From Hybos culiciformis (lineage: Eukaryota > Arthropoda > Insecta > Diptera > Hybotidae), in assembly GCA_964007475.1 (NCBI GenBank), contig OZ023275.1:30509619-30573618 (forward strand): DNA of 64,000 nucleotides, written 5' to 3'. Under the pieces are notes generated by a model. That model saw only the letters and a program-made list of their open reading frames with translations. It was not told the DNA's origin and made no database searches. Both the position numbers and the translations under genes were made by a program. Positions 56,101 to 64,000 of the stretch are shown piece by piece; position 1 is the first letter of the stretch, and the number at the start of each line of letters is the position of its first letter.

Positions 56101-57535
56101 AAAATGAATCTGCTAAATTTGGAAACGATGTGTTGAAAATTTTTAGTCCATTTTCTCCAATTAACCATAAAAAAGTTGCAATTTTCATCATTTAGCTTGC
56201 CATTTGCGCGTAAATAAATCACAAATTTTTGTTTCCGTAATGGCCAATCCTTTGCCAAATCTGAAACATCCAATGGTTTTGGCAAACGTTCATTTATTGA
56301 AGACATTTTAGAAGTTTTACTTCTGACACGATGTAATAAGTATTCGAATATCAATTATTAATAAAACAAATTTAATTTATATTCCTTAAATTAAAATGTC
56401 TGTTTTATTTCCAATTCCATAAAATAAATGTGCTGATGCAATATTGATCTGCGTTACCAGATCACTAACAAAACAATACAACTTAAAAACTATGATAATT
56501 GCTGTGCGCCTCTAGTGGCAAAATAAATAAATTTAATTAACTTATTACATATGACGGTAAATTCGTTGAAATCTGTTGCAACTTTTTGAAAGTTTAAAAA
56601 AGCTTTATTAAGCCAGAATTTTAATTTATTTAATTTTAAAAATTAAGGAATAAAATAGGACTAAAAATGTTTTTGGTTGAATTATAGAAAGAGACTAAAC
56701 AATGTATGTATAGTTTTTTCTACTCAGTTGTAAAACTAGAAAATTAGAAACGTTTTTTTTTTGTCGGCCGTCATATTGTAGTGGTATTGCCCTTATCTTA
56801 CGACGTCTTCGGCCGTGGGTTCGATTCCCACCTCGGACTGGAATTTGTGTCAATTTTTCCATTTGAATTAAGTGATTGTGTTGTTTTTTTCACGGTTTTC
56901 ACCAATTTTTTATTTGTTTAAATGCTTAGCTCTAGTAAAGTTTTAGCTGAATCAATAATTTTTTTTTGACATTCAGGGAAGAAACAAGGCCGTTTAGAGT
57001 GGTGGCGGGCACAATTTCATTAAAAAGTGGTGGTACTACTGCTGATATTAAACAGATAATTTCCCATAATGAATGTGATATTGCTTTACTGGAATTAATG
57101 GAGCAATTGGTATTTACAGAAACTATTAAACCCATTAAAATTGCTCGAAATGAAATACCAGCAGGTAGTAACATTATTGTTTCCGGATGGGGATCCCTGG
57201 AATACCACAGTGGTCCAATACCGGATATTTTGCAATATAATACATATACAATCACAATTCTATCACCACAATCATGTGAAGATGAAGTAGCAGCATTATT
57301 ATCAGAAGTCAGAATTAATATTGATGTATATTATGATGGTTTGATTTGCCTTGATAGCGACGAATATTATGGCTCTTGCAGTGGAGACTCTGGTGGACCA
57401 GCTTTGTATGATGGTCAATTAGTTGGTGTCTGTTCTTTTGGTGCAGACGATTGTGCAACTGCCTATCCGGATATTTATACCAACGTATCGTATTTCCGTG
57501 ATTGGATTAATGAACAAACTGGATTGGATCTCTGA
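50110..57535 (+). CDS. Secreted chymotrypsin-fold serine protease (S1A), brachyurin-like specificity site; exons 50110-50312 and 56977-57535
   Basis: The exons join with donor GTGAGT (50313) and acceptor ATTCAG (ends 56976), giving 253 residues. It has a signal peptide of about 18 aa, a very short activation peptide (HDMGR) and a mature start [18 protein letters not shown]. The triad is H65 (TAEHC, with Glu in place of the usual Ala), D102 (CDIALL) and S206 (GDSGGP). Cysteine pairs C50-C66, C168-C192 and C202-C227 are standard; C101 and C220 are extra and could bond near the catalytic Asp. The position equivalent to chymotrypsin 189 is G200, while 226 is D233 (YPDIYTNV). This is the Gly189/Asp226 arrangement of crab collagenase/brachyurin-type enzymes, so broad trypsin/chymotrypsin-like cleavage is possible. 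A digestive or secreted role is likely. AATAAA at 57621. The intron is packed with mobile DNA. Confidence 0.85.
50560..51557. mobile_element. Foldback-like element with tandem-repeat arms, 998 bp, in the protease intron
   Basis: The left arm starts ACCTTTTCAACTTCAAATTGG and the right arm ends with its complement. Each arm has an outer block of 21-bp tandem repeats (ATTTTCAAAATGGAAATAATC on the left; complementary TTTAGAAAATGATTATTTCCA type on the right). An inner single-copy inverted part follows (about 50880-51020 versus about 51165-51310, both including 'tagttgcatctttgcc'), with a loop of about 150 bp. CTAT flanks both sides (50556-50559, 51558-51561). Long inverted arms built of short tandem repeats are the hallmark of Foldback elements, though their usual target duplication is 9 bp. 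Frames across the repeats are not genes. Confidence 0.75.
51563..51775 (-). repeat. 3' LTR of the Gypsy-type element
   Basis: Direct repeat partner of 56332-56549. Immediately inside it, at about 51776-51803, lies a long T run on the plus strand (A run on the element's strand) in the place of the polypurine tract. Confidence 0.9.
51790..53292 (-). pseudogene. Gypsy integrase region, fragmented
   Basis: The H2C2 zinc-binding part ([20 protein letters not shown] then [11 protein letters not shown]) and the first catalytic Asp segment ([20 protein letters not shown]) lie in 52840-53292. After a frame change the rest of the core follows, with [27 protein letters not shown] (catalytic E), at about 52600-52840. 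A C-terminal piece (52039-52425) has [19 protein letters not shown]. The tail is Asn/Glu-rich and ends [17 protein letters not shown] near 51810, typical of the end of such integrases. Confidence 0.8.
53500..54016 (-). pseudogene. Gypsy RT connection and RNase H region, fragmented
   Basis: 53795-54016 encodes the connection segment ([19 protein letters not shown], then [10 protein letters not shown], the start of RNase H). Past a frame change, [20 protein letters not shown] and [20 protein letters not shown] follow on the minus strand at about 53600-53790, giving further RNase H motifs. Confidence 0.75.
54149..54676 (-). pseudogene. Gypsy reverse transcriptase core
   Basis: 175 open codons with RT motifs in order: [18 protein letters not shown], then [42 protein letters not shown] and the catalytic YFDD box ([10 protein letters not shown]). 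Downstream RNase H is in another frame. Confidence 0.85.
54681..55103 (-). pseudogene. Gypsy aspartic protease region
   Basis: The active-site motif [10 protein letters not shown] spans about 55069-55098, followed by [12 protein letters not shown] and [20 protein letters not shown], then the linker to RT ([13 protein letters not shown]). Upstream codons are interrupted. Confidence 0.75.
55545..55660 (-). pseudogene. Gypsy gag zinc-knuckle remnant
   Basis: Minus-strand reading gives [20 protein letters not shown], a C-x2-C...H-x4-C type finger as found at the end of gag in this kind of element, followed by a stop. Confidence 0.6.
55707..56354 (-). pseudogene. Gypsy gag region, fragmented
   Basis: 56088-56354 starts near [18 protein letters not shown] and [19 protein letters not shown]. 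55707-55985 continues with [19 protein letters not shown], then [30 protein letters not shown] and KLVDACKQQ. Both match retrotransposon gag capsid-like segments, separated by a frame break. Confidence 0.7.
56332..56549 (-). repeat. 5' LTR of the Gypsy-type element
   Basis: It has an additional 'aaat' and several substitutions relative to the other LTR; same TGTAATAA...TTATTACA ends. Confidence 0.9.
56763..56930 (+). mobile_element. tRNA-derived SINE-like fragment in the protease intron
   Basis: A G+C-richer head with TAGTGGTATTGC (A-box-like) and GTGGGTTCGATTCCCACC (a good TpsiC arm/B box) is followed by a non-tRNA body (GAATTTGTGTCAATTT...). The acceptor stem pairs at only four of seven positions, and no clean anticodon arm forms, so it is not a functional tRNA gene. 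Confidence 0.55.
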
Positions 57536-57626
57536 TTATTAGGATCAATATTAATTTATTTACATCGATACAATAATCATTAGTCATTAATCATTATTAA
57601 GCTTGTGATTTTTGGGTCCTAATAAA

Positions 57627-58283
57627 ACAGTTTAGAAACACAAAAAAAGGTTCTAAAATTGTACTCTACTTTTTTTTTTAAACAAAATTCAATTATTTAT
57701 CATTTTCTATGGTTTGCATAATTCGAATTAAATTTTCACCCATCAATATAAAGAAATGGCAAATTTTGTTATAAAAACGAATGTCGTAAAAAAAATTGAT
57801 TTTCAATACGGAAATTGAAATTACTGTTTACATTTGTTTATACTACATTTTTTTTTATTAAATATCAAAAAACTGAAATGCATCGGAATGGGAAGTACAC
57901 AAGAAAATAGAACTGCTCAAAATTTTGTTTTTTTGATTTTTTGACAAATTGTGTTTTAAATACAATATTTTATTAATTTATTAGAACATTCAAGCTTATT
58001 TTACCATTATTATGTAATTATGATAATAGTGCTTCTAAACTTACGTTTTCTTATAAATTTGTCTATTATATGTTTAACTGTGTGTAATTATAACAATTGA
58101 TATGGAACATGCAAGTAAACAATCCTAGTTAACATAAATATTTGGAAATCCATGAGAAAATCTTACTTCGTATAACTTTTGCTTCTCACAAATAAAAAAC
58201 AAATTCTAATTTCTTCTTAAAATTTCAACAAATAAGAGAATTTTTCCTAATGTAAATATTTTAATTGAGGCTATGAGAGCAAG
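57627..58283. other. Gene-less A+T-rich stretch
   Basis: Nothing supported between the protease polyadenylation signal and the transposon starting at 58284. Confidence 0.5.
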
Positions 58284-59501
58284 TAGGGTTCCCAGATTTG
58301 TCCGCAGTAAAAGGTGGACATCGTAATAAAAAATATATATATAAAATATATATATGTACAAGCCAAAACGATCAAAATTTTTAAAATTTTGGACCCGACC
58401 CCTTCCGATTTAAATAAAACTTTCAGGGTTTTTTAAGTGTAAGAAAAAAATAGACCCATCCTTTTTTTAGATTAGTTCGAGTGTAATCTTCAGTGTAAGG
58501 GCGGGTTGAAAAATCCAATTTTTAGCATTTTTCATAAAAACCCATAATATTAAAAATTATAACTTTTGAAAAAACCGATTTGGACGCTTAGAGATGCAAA
58601 TAAAAGGTATTGAATTTGACTGCAAAAAATAACATTATACCTATTCATGTTTTGAGATTTTGAAAAAGTGTGGAAGAGACAACATTTTTTTAAATTATTT
58701 GAAAAAATAATTTGTTACAAATTTTATTACACGATATTAATTTCCAATACAAATAACTCAATTTCCATGCAAATAAACTGAAGGGGACATATTAAAAAAT
58801 CATATCTCGAAACACATCTCTAAATTTTTGATGTTATAATGTTTATTCTCTAAGCTTTAAAAATAAAATATTAAAAAAAAAAAATGTCTGTCCCACACGT
58901 ATTCAAAATCTCAAAACATGAAAATAATGTGATTTTTTGCAGTCAGGATACGCAAATTTTTTCAGTTTTATCATTGATTAAGAATACAATGTTGTATAAA
59001 GCTAAGAATCTTTGTATTCTTAATCAATGGTTTTATTTTATTTGAAAAGCTTAATTCAATACCTTTTAGTTGTATCTCTAAGGGTCCAAATCTGTTTTTT
59101 CTATCAAAAGTTATGATTTTTTAAAATTATGGGTTTTTATGAAAAACTGCTAAACGAGCCTTGCTCGTACGCCTTACTTTTAAATGGTTTTTTACATTTT
59201 CTTGAGTTTTATTCTCATTTAAATTAAAAGAATCTTGTTGGAACTTTTTGCGAAAAGTCCTTTTTCAACTTTTTTTTAAGCATCGCAGAAATACAGGCTG
59301 ACAAATGGCATTTTTCGAAAATTTCTGAGATGCTTCAGAAAAAAATTTGAAAAATTATACTTTTGGAAAATAAATTTAACTGAAAAATAAAAATTTTATG
59401 AAGAAAAAAACAAGAAATATATAAAAATGTTGAATGAAAAATTATAAAATAAGTCGTTCGAATATTAATGAAGCAGGGCTCATTTAAATAATAATATAGA
59501 G

Positions 59502-60426
59502 CATGTTTGACTAAAGTGCGGCCCACGGGCCGCATGCGGCACAAAAGCTTTTAAAATGCGGCCCAAAAGCAAATTATTAAAATATTTAAATTTACGAATT
59601 TTTACTCACTTCAGTACTTTGGTTGCACATAAACCTGTGTGTTTATTTATTTATTTATTTCAAATGCTTAATACAAGCGATTACAACTTAATGATATTAA
59701 CTTAATGAGTTGCACAATATATGCAAAATATGCTGCATTCATTTTTGATTTAATACAAGAGTTTGAAAATAGATTTCAAGTTTTTCGAAAAAATGAAAAG
59801 TATTTTGACATATTTTCTACCCCATTTTGTCTAGAAGTAAATAAATTACCTTCAAATTTTCAAATGAAACGCATGCAAAGTGACATTCAACTGAAGGAAA
59901 ATTTTGGGAATTTTTCTTTACTGGAGTTTTATAAAGATTACTTTCCCCGCGATAAATACCCTAATTTTCACAATCATGCTTTATTAATGTCTTCAGATTT
60001 TGGCAGTACCTATATTTGTGAACAATTATTTGCAAAAATAAAGCATACAAAAAACGAAATAGGACAAAGATCAAGGACAAACATCTTGAAAATAAATTAA
60101 GAACTGCAACCTCGTCTTTCAAACGTAGTATCGATTTACTTTTGAAAATTTGAAAATTCATCCATCTCATTAATTTGAATTTTTTACATCTTTATGACAT
60201 CCAAACTAAATGAAACGAAACTTCTACAAATTTAAAATATATATGTACCTAACATATCTAATTGAAATCAAAAAATTAATAATAAAAAAAGTTAATTTAT
60301 ATTTTAATAGAACAACATCGAGTTAATTGTTATTTCAATTTGTTGAAAAAATTTTGTATGTGTGGCCCAGCAAATTTTTTTTCTTTCCAATGTGGCCCTC
60401 AAACGGTCATAGTTTAGACACCCATG
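59502..60426 (+). mobile_element. hAT element, 925 bp, nested, with perfect 8-bp TSD ATATAGAG
   Basis: It starts CATGTTTGACTAAAGTGCGG and its right end, reverse-complemented, reads CATGGGTGTCTAAACTATG. ATATAGAG is duplicated at 59494-59501 and 60427-60434. Subterminal 'gcggcccacgggccgcatg' and 'tgtggccctcaaacgg' are typical of this hAT group. It carries one transposase fragment. Confidence 0.88.
59705..60100 (+). pseudogene. hAT transposase C-terminal fragment in the nested element
   Basis: 131 codons: FSTPFCLEVNKLP, then LKENFGNFSLLEFYKDYF and the dimerisation-domain motif MSSDFGSTYICEQLFAKIKH, then RSRTNILKIN. This corresponds to the C-terminus of GTF2IRD2/ZBED-like hAT transposases; the catalytic part has been deleted. 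Confidence 0.75.
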
Positions 60427-60720
60427 ATATAGAGGAACACAATTGAATTATCAATATCACATTATTTCAAAGTATCTATCTTCTCAGTCAGTTACTTAAT
60501 ATGAAATTTAACTTACAAAAAATTATATCCGACATTACTCATTGTTTTGTTTATTTTTGTGTAGTTTTTTTTTTTAAATGTTTTAACTTAGCTTAGGAGG
60601 AAAAAATAGAGTATAATGGAAAAGGAGGACAAAATGCGAAATAATGAAAAAAAGGAGGACACTTTTTTTACTATCAAAAAGGAGGACTTTCCCCAAAAAG
60701 GAGGACGTCTGGGAACCCTA

Positions 60721-61178
60721 ACCGCAAGGGACGCAGCGACAAATTTTTACGTGAAAGAGATCGATAGCAGTGATAGAAGTTAAAAAAAAAAAAAAAAACC
60801 AAGCAGCGACGAAAATTTTTGTGTTTTTGACTTTTTTTGTTTTTTTATTTTTTGTTTTTTTGTTTTTTTTTTTTCGATTTTTTTTCTAACGGTTTTTTTT
60901 TGTTAGCGATTATCAGCGACGCAGCAGCGAGCAATGATTTTTTTTAGCAGCAGTCCCAAAAAATTGAAAATATCGCTGATAAGGCGCAGCGACTAAAAAT
61001 GTGATTGCTTCGGTGTCTGTATGAGAGCATTTGTGGACCAAGTGAAAATTCATTATTTAGAAATACAAGCGATTTAATTTATAAAATCGAAAGCAAAAAT
61101 TATTATAAGCTTTATAATCCAAAGAACGTTTTGAAAATTTATGTTTTTTTTGTTGTGACTGAGTTTAGGTCACATATA
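60721..61178. other. Low-complexity stretch with repeated GCAGCGAC motifs
   Basis: GCAGCGAC-like motifs recur (60733, 60803, about 60918 and about 60985) among A/T homopolymers. It may be a degenerate MITE, but I cannot define ends. Confidence 0.4.
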
Positions 61179-61488
61179 CCTAGTTTACATGGAGAGTTGA
61201 AACCAGTTTCAACTACGGTTCAACTACATGTAAACGGTGGTAGAGTTAACCTGGGTTAACCTGACTCAACTCAATAAATTCGCTCGGTTAAGTTAACTCT
61301 ATCCATGTTAACGTTAACCTGGTTAAAAATAAGTAACAGCTGTTTGTTTTGTTTCCTTTTTGTTGTTGTTTTCAAACTCAATTCAAACACAGTTCAACCA
61401 CATGCTTTTCGACTACATCATGTAAACACTTGACCTCTTTTCAACCACATTTCGACTCAACCACGGTTGGACTATCATGTAAACTAGG
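61179..61488. mobile_element. MITE, 310 bp, flanked by TA
   Basis: Ends CCTAGTTTACATG and CATGTAAACTAGG are exact inverted repeats with TA on each side (61177-61178 and 61489-61490). Internally, motifs GTTAACCTGG, GGTTCAAC and GTTGAAACC alternate in both orientations. No coding capacity. Confidence 0.8.
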
Positions 61489-61490
61489 TA

Positions 61491-62639
61491 ATACATTATT
61501 ATTTGGCATCATTAACTTCTGAAAATGTTTCTTTTGGTCCACTAATGCGCTGACGGCCGAATTTACACTTTACCTTTCTATATGTATTATATATTTCAAC
61601 TTTATCATAATCTCATTTTATAAAGTTAAATTGAACTTTTTGAAGAATGGTAAACAATTTTGGATATTTTCCAACATGTTGCACACAATTAATTTACAAT
61701 CCTGTTGAATAAGCAGTTTAATTCGATAGGTTGATATAATTCTTTTTGTGTTGATTAAAATAAGGGATTTAGAATCATGTTCTTAATTTATAATTTGGAG
61801 TCCAAAACTAACAAGTCTCTTAAAAACTGAATTTTATTTTAATTCCTAGAATTTCTATTCTTGGAACGGCACGATTTCAAAGCTTTTATTTTTCTACTGA
61901 AAAATCGTTCCGAAATTTTGTTTTATTTTTTAAAAATCGCAAAGAGAAATCTTAAATTTCCCATAACAAATCCGTTTATAGGTATACATTTAAGTGAGCT
62001 GCATAAAATCGAAAATGTTGCGGATGATAACAGATTTAATTTCTAATTAAACAGATTTAATTTCTAATTAAATTAATTTGGTTTTCTAATTAATTATGAA
62101 ATAATTTTAAGAAATTCTTTTTACAAAAAATCAATAAAATTAATATCTTGCGTTTTTTATAATTCTTATTTAGATTAATTAAGAAATAACGCAGAAAATC
62201 GATTTGTACGGTAGCTCTAAATTGCTTTGCGGTATTAGCTGTGCTCAAGGCATAACAAAACGATGAAAGATAAAATGTTTAACAATTTTTTTTGTTGTAA
62301 TCAAATTTAATACAAATTAAAATAACTCCGTGAATAAATTTTGAACCAAACTATTATTAACTTTGGTAGATTAGATATCAAAATAGATATTTATTTTTTT
62401 AATTATCTTAATCTTAACAATAATCAACTTCAAATTTTCTTTTTTTCTCTATTTCAGCCTCTTTATATATATTTAACAGTTTTTTAGGAGCAATACTTTT
62501 TAAATCAATATTATTATATTCATTACTCTCTCTGCAATATAAAATTTTATTTAGTTGTGCTCTAAATCTAATTTCGTTTGCAAATTTAATTACTTAATTT
62601 TGAAAACTTTTAGAGTGTCTAAATTTCTTCTAAAGCAGT
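61491..62639. other. Gene-less A+T-rich stretch
   Basis: No supported feature apart from a short tandem repeat at about 62030-62070 ('aacagatttaatttctaatta'). Confidence 0.5.
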
Positions 62640-63115
62640 CCAGTGCAAACTTATTTGGTATATGGGCCTTTCTTACAACTCGGGTATATCAGCGGGCCGC
62701 ATGAAATGTTATAACTAATAAAATGATTTTAGAATAGAAAGTAAATAAGTTTGATATTGATTTTGAATAGAAAATAGTTATTTTTATTTATTACTGCTAA
62801 AAGTATATAAAAATATATTGCAATAATTTTAATGTGATTTGTGGAATTGATGTTTACTCATTATTTCTGTAATATTAGGCGTGGTGTGGTGTTTGTAACA
62901 GCCAATCGCAAAGAATTTTTAAGATGAATATCTGTTAAACTGCTTCTATGTTTTGTTTTTGTCATCTTCATCAAAGCAAAAAATTGTTCGCAGACATAAT
63001 TTGTGGAAAATAAAGATAAAATTCTGCAGGCAAATTTTCTCAGCATTGGAAATTTGTCAGTATTCACGTACTTTTTGTAAAATTCAATAACATCACTTTC
63101 TTGAAAAATAAATTA
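62640..63115 (-). mobile_element. hAT element fragment
   Basis: CAGTGCAAAC near 62641 and 'cagcgggccgcatgaaatg' at about 62689 resemble the terminal and subterminal sequences of the GTF2IRD2-like hAT group, on the outer side of a minus-strand transposase fragment. The opposite end is not recognisable. Confidence 0.5.
62861..63067 (-). pseudogene. hAT transposase dimerisation-domain fragment
   Basis: 68 codons: NTDKFPMLRKFACRILSLF, STNYVCEQFFALMKMTKTKH, RSSLTDIHLKNSLRLAVT. This is the hAT C-terminal dimerisation motif of the same general group as the fragment at 59705-60100, but a different copy. The rest of the transposase is absent. Confidence 0.75.
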
Positions 63116-64000
63116 GAATATAGCCACGAAACACTTTTAAATATTTCTAAGGTTGCTATGTCAAAAAAATATATGTTAATCTTTTTACAAGAAAAATTTT
63201 ATTTTAAATTATTTTTACTAGAAAATTTTTATTTTAAATCTTGCTAGTAAAAAAAAAAATTTATTTGATTTTGGAATTTAATGAATTTTTTTTTTTTAAT
63301 TTTTGGGGTTTCCGTATTTATGGAAAAGTAATAGTTATAAGTTATAACATTTGATTCTTCATAAACAATTATTATTGAGTAGAATTCGGTGAAATCAATG
63401 ATAGCCAAAGAATAATGTTTAAAAAATATAAGAATTCATAAAATATGCAGTAAGTAAACAACTTAATAATCTACGCTGTATTTGTAATTAAAAGATACAT
63501 CATTTAGTATAACCGATTTTAACTTTCCAAATTATTTTTTAAAAGTTTTCAAAATTTTTTTAAAATGAGTAACTATGATGAATGATTGTTAGATTTTAAT
63601 TCTAAAAATTTTTTGGTTTTTTTTAGATATTAATGTATTAATAAATAAGTTTAATTAACTTCTGAAGATGCAGCAAACCATTGGCTGTGAAATATTAAGA
63701 AATTAATAAAAATGAAATTATAAACTACATATAATTTTTGTTATTATTTAACATATACTGAAAATCCCTAAAATAATAAAATTATCCAAATACATCACCA
63801 GTAATAAAATATGCCAAAAATTGCTGCCATTAACTAACTATCACTACAAAAATCGTAAGAGTGTTTTTTTTTAGTTTATTGGTATTTTAATATTTTTGCT
63901 ATGCATTACTTTCAGATTGATTTAATTTTTGATAGGCAAGAACAACGACGTTTTCTAGATTAAAATTTTAAGATAATATAGAAAATTAATGTTAGAACTA
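63116..64000. other. Gene-less A+T-rich end of window
   Basis: I see no supported gene, repeat or transposon end. Confidence 0.5.

Larger units (their letters stand above)
51563..56549 (-). mobile_element. Gypsy-type LTR retrotransposon, full length but decayed
   Basis: Direct LTRs of 213 bp (51563-51775) and 218 bp (56332-56549) each begin TGTAATAA and end TTATTACA. They are flanked by the 4-bp target duplication TATG (51559-51562, 56550-56553). The internal region reads on the minus strand: gag with zinc knuckle, DSGAD protease, reverse transcriptase, RNase H and integrase, the Gypsy order. Frameshifts and stops break all long frames. The LTRs differ at roughly eight positions plus a small indel by eye, so insertion is old relative to the peptide array. 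No envelope-like ORF is seen. Confidence 0.9.
58284..60720. mobile_element. TIR DNA transposon (hAT-like, non-autonomous), 2437 bp, containing a nested hAT
   Basis: The left end TAGGGTTCCCAGA and right end TCTGGGAACCCTA are inverted repeats. Flanking octamers AGAGCAAG and ACCGCAAG agree at six of eight positions, an imperfect 8-bp duplication. Subterminal AGGAGGAC motifs occur four times near the right end, and AGGTGGAC once near the left. An internal inverted repeat (about 58515-58690 versus about 58900-59150) shares 'caaaatctcaaaacatg'-type sequence in opposite orientation. Another hAT (59502-60426) inserted later. Confidence 0.7.

Noticed and set aside
56763..56843. A functional tRNA gene
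   Set aside because: The B box is good, but the acceptor stem mispairs and no anticodon arm forms. It is better explained as a tRNA-derived SINE head.
1..64000. CRISPR array, bacterial operon, riboswitch or rRNA
   Set aside because: The tandem repeats are kilobase-scale or 21-bp satellites without spacer structure, and the window is clearly eukaryotic. No rRNA core sequence was seen.

Overview
This is a strongly A+T-rich eukaryotic (arthropod, most likely insect) genomic window. The evidence is spliced genes with GT-AG introns, TATA plus TCAGTT-type initiator promoters, Jockey-like non-LTR elements, a Gypsy-type LTR element, several hAT and TA-flanked MITEs, and no prokaryotic operon structure. 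I cannot name the species. A run of 200 Ns (25550-25749) is a scaffold gap.

Region 1 (1-24565) is the most notable part. It is a tandem array of a repeat unit (about 1.5 kb in its short form, about 2.94 kb when a LINE remnant is included). Each unit carries one tiny intronless gene for a secreted peptide of 59 residues: signal peptide about 24 aa, mature part about 35 aa, acidic, cysteine-free, probably helical. None of these genes is long enough to show up as a conventional ORF. I count eight copies (starts 4372, 7267, 10235, 11758, 14698, 17641, 20584, 23851). Seven are nearly identical, falling into two haplotypes (V25 or I25). The copy at 10235 keeps the signal peptide and the flanks but has a quite different mature region with two cysteines. 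Five units also carry the same 5'-truncated reverse-transcriptase remnant, so that insertion predates the amplification. Single units were later hit by a hAT element (about 1978-3958), another LINE (5548-6930) and a palindromic insertion with hammerhead-ribozyme-like motifs (23406-23728). The peptide family is unknown to me. Secreted effector, salivary, venom or immune roles are all possible and none is shown.

Region 2 (24565-32660) is repeats and mobile elements: a cluster of TTGTACAA palindromes with G+C-rich blocks next to the gap, hairpins, a long minus-strand non-LTR retrotransposon (about 27100-31500; ORF1, endonuclease, reverse transcriptase) broken by a 410-bp tandem duplication and a frame change, and a hAT MITE with a perfect target-site duplication (32310-32656).

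Region 3 (32660-46700) is A+T-rich and gene-poor, with a THAP-domain fragment, two LINE tails and a MITE.

Region 4 (46700-57620) holds the two ordinary host genes. One is a multi-exon lipocalin (47545-48395, first exon not found). The other is a chymotrypsin-fold serine protease (exons 50110-50312 and 56977-57535) with Gly/Asp at the positions equivalent to 189/226, as in brachyurin-type collagenases. Its 6.66-kb intron contains a foldback-like element, a decayed Gypsy-type LTR retrotransposon with intact LTRs and TATG target duplication, and a tRNA-derived SINE-like fragment.

Region 5 (57620-64000) is nested DNA transposons: a TIR element at 58284-60720 interrupted by a hAT element at 59502-60426, a TA-flanked MITE at 61179-61488 and a hAT transposase fragment near 62860-63067.
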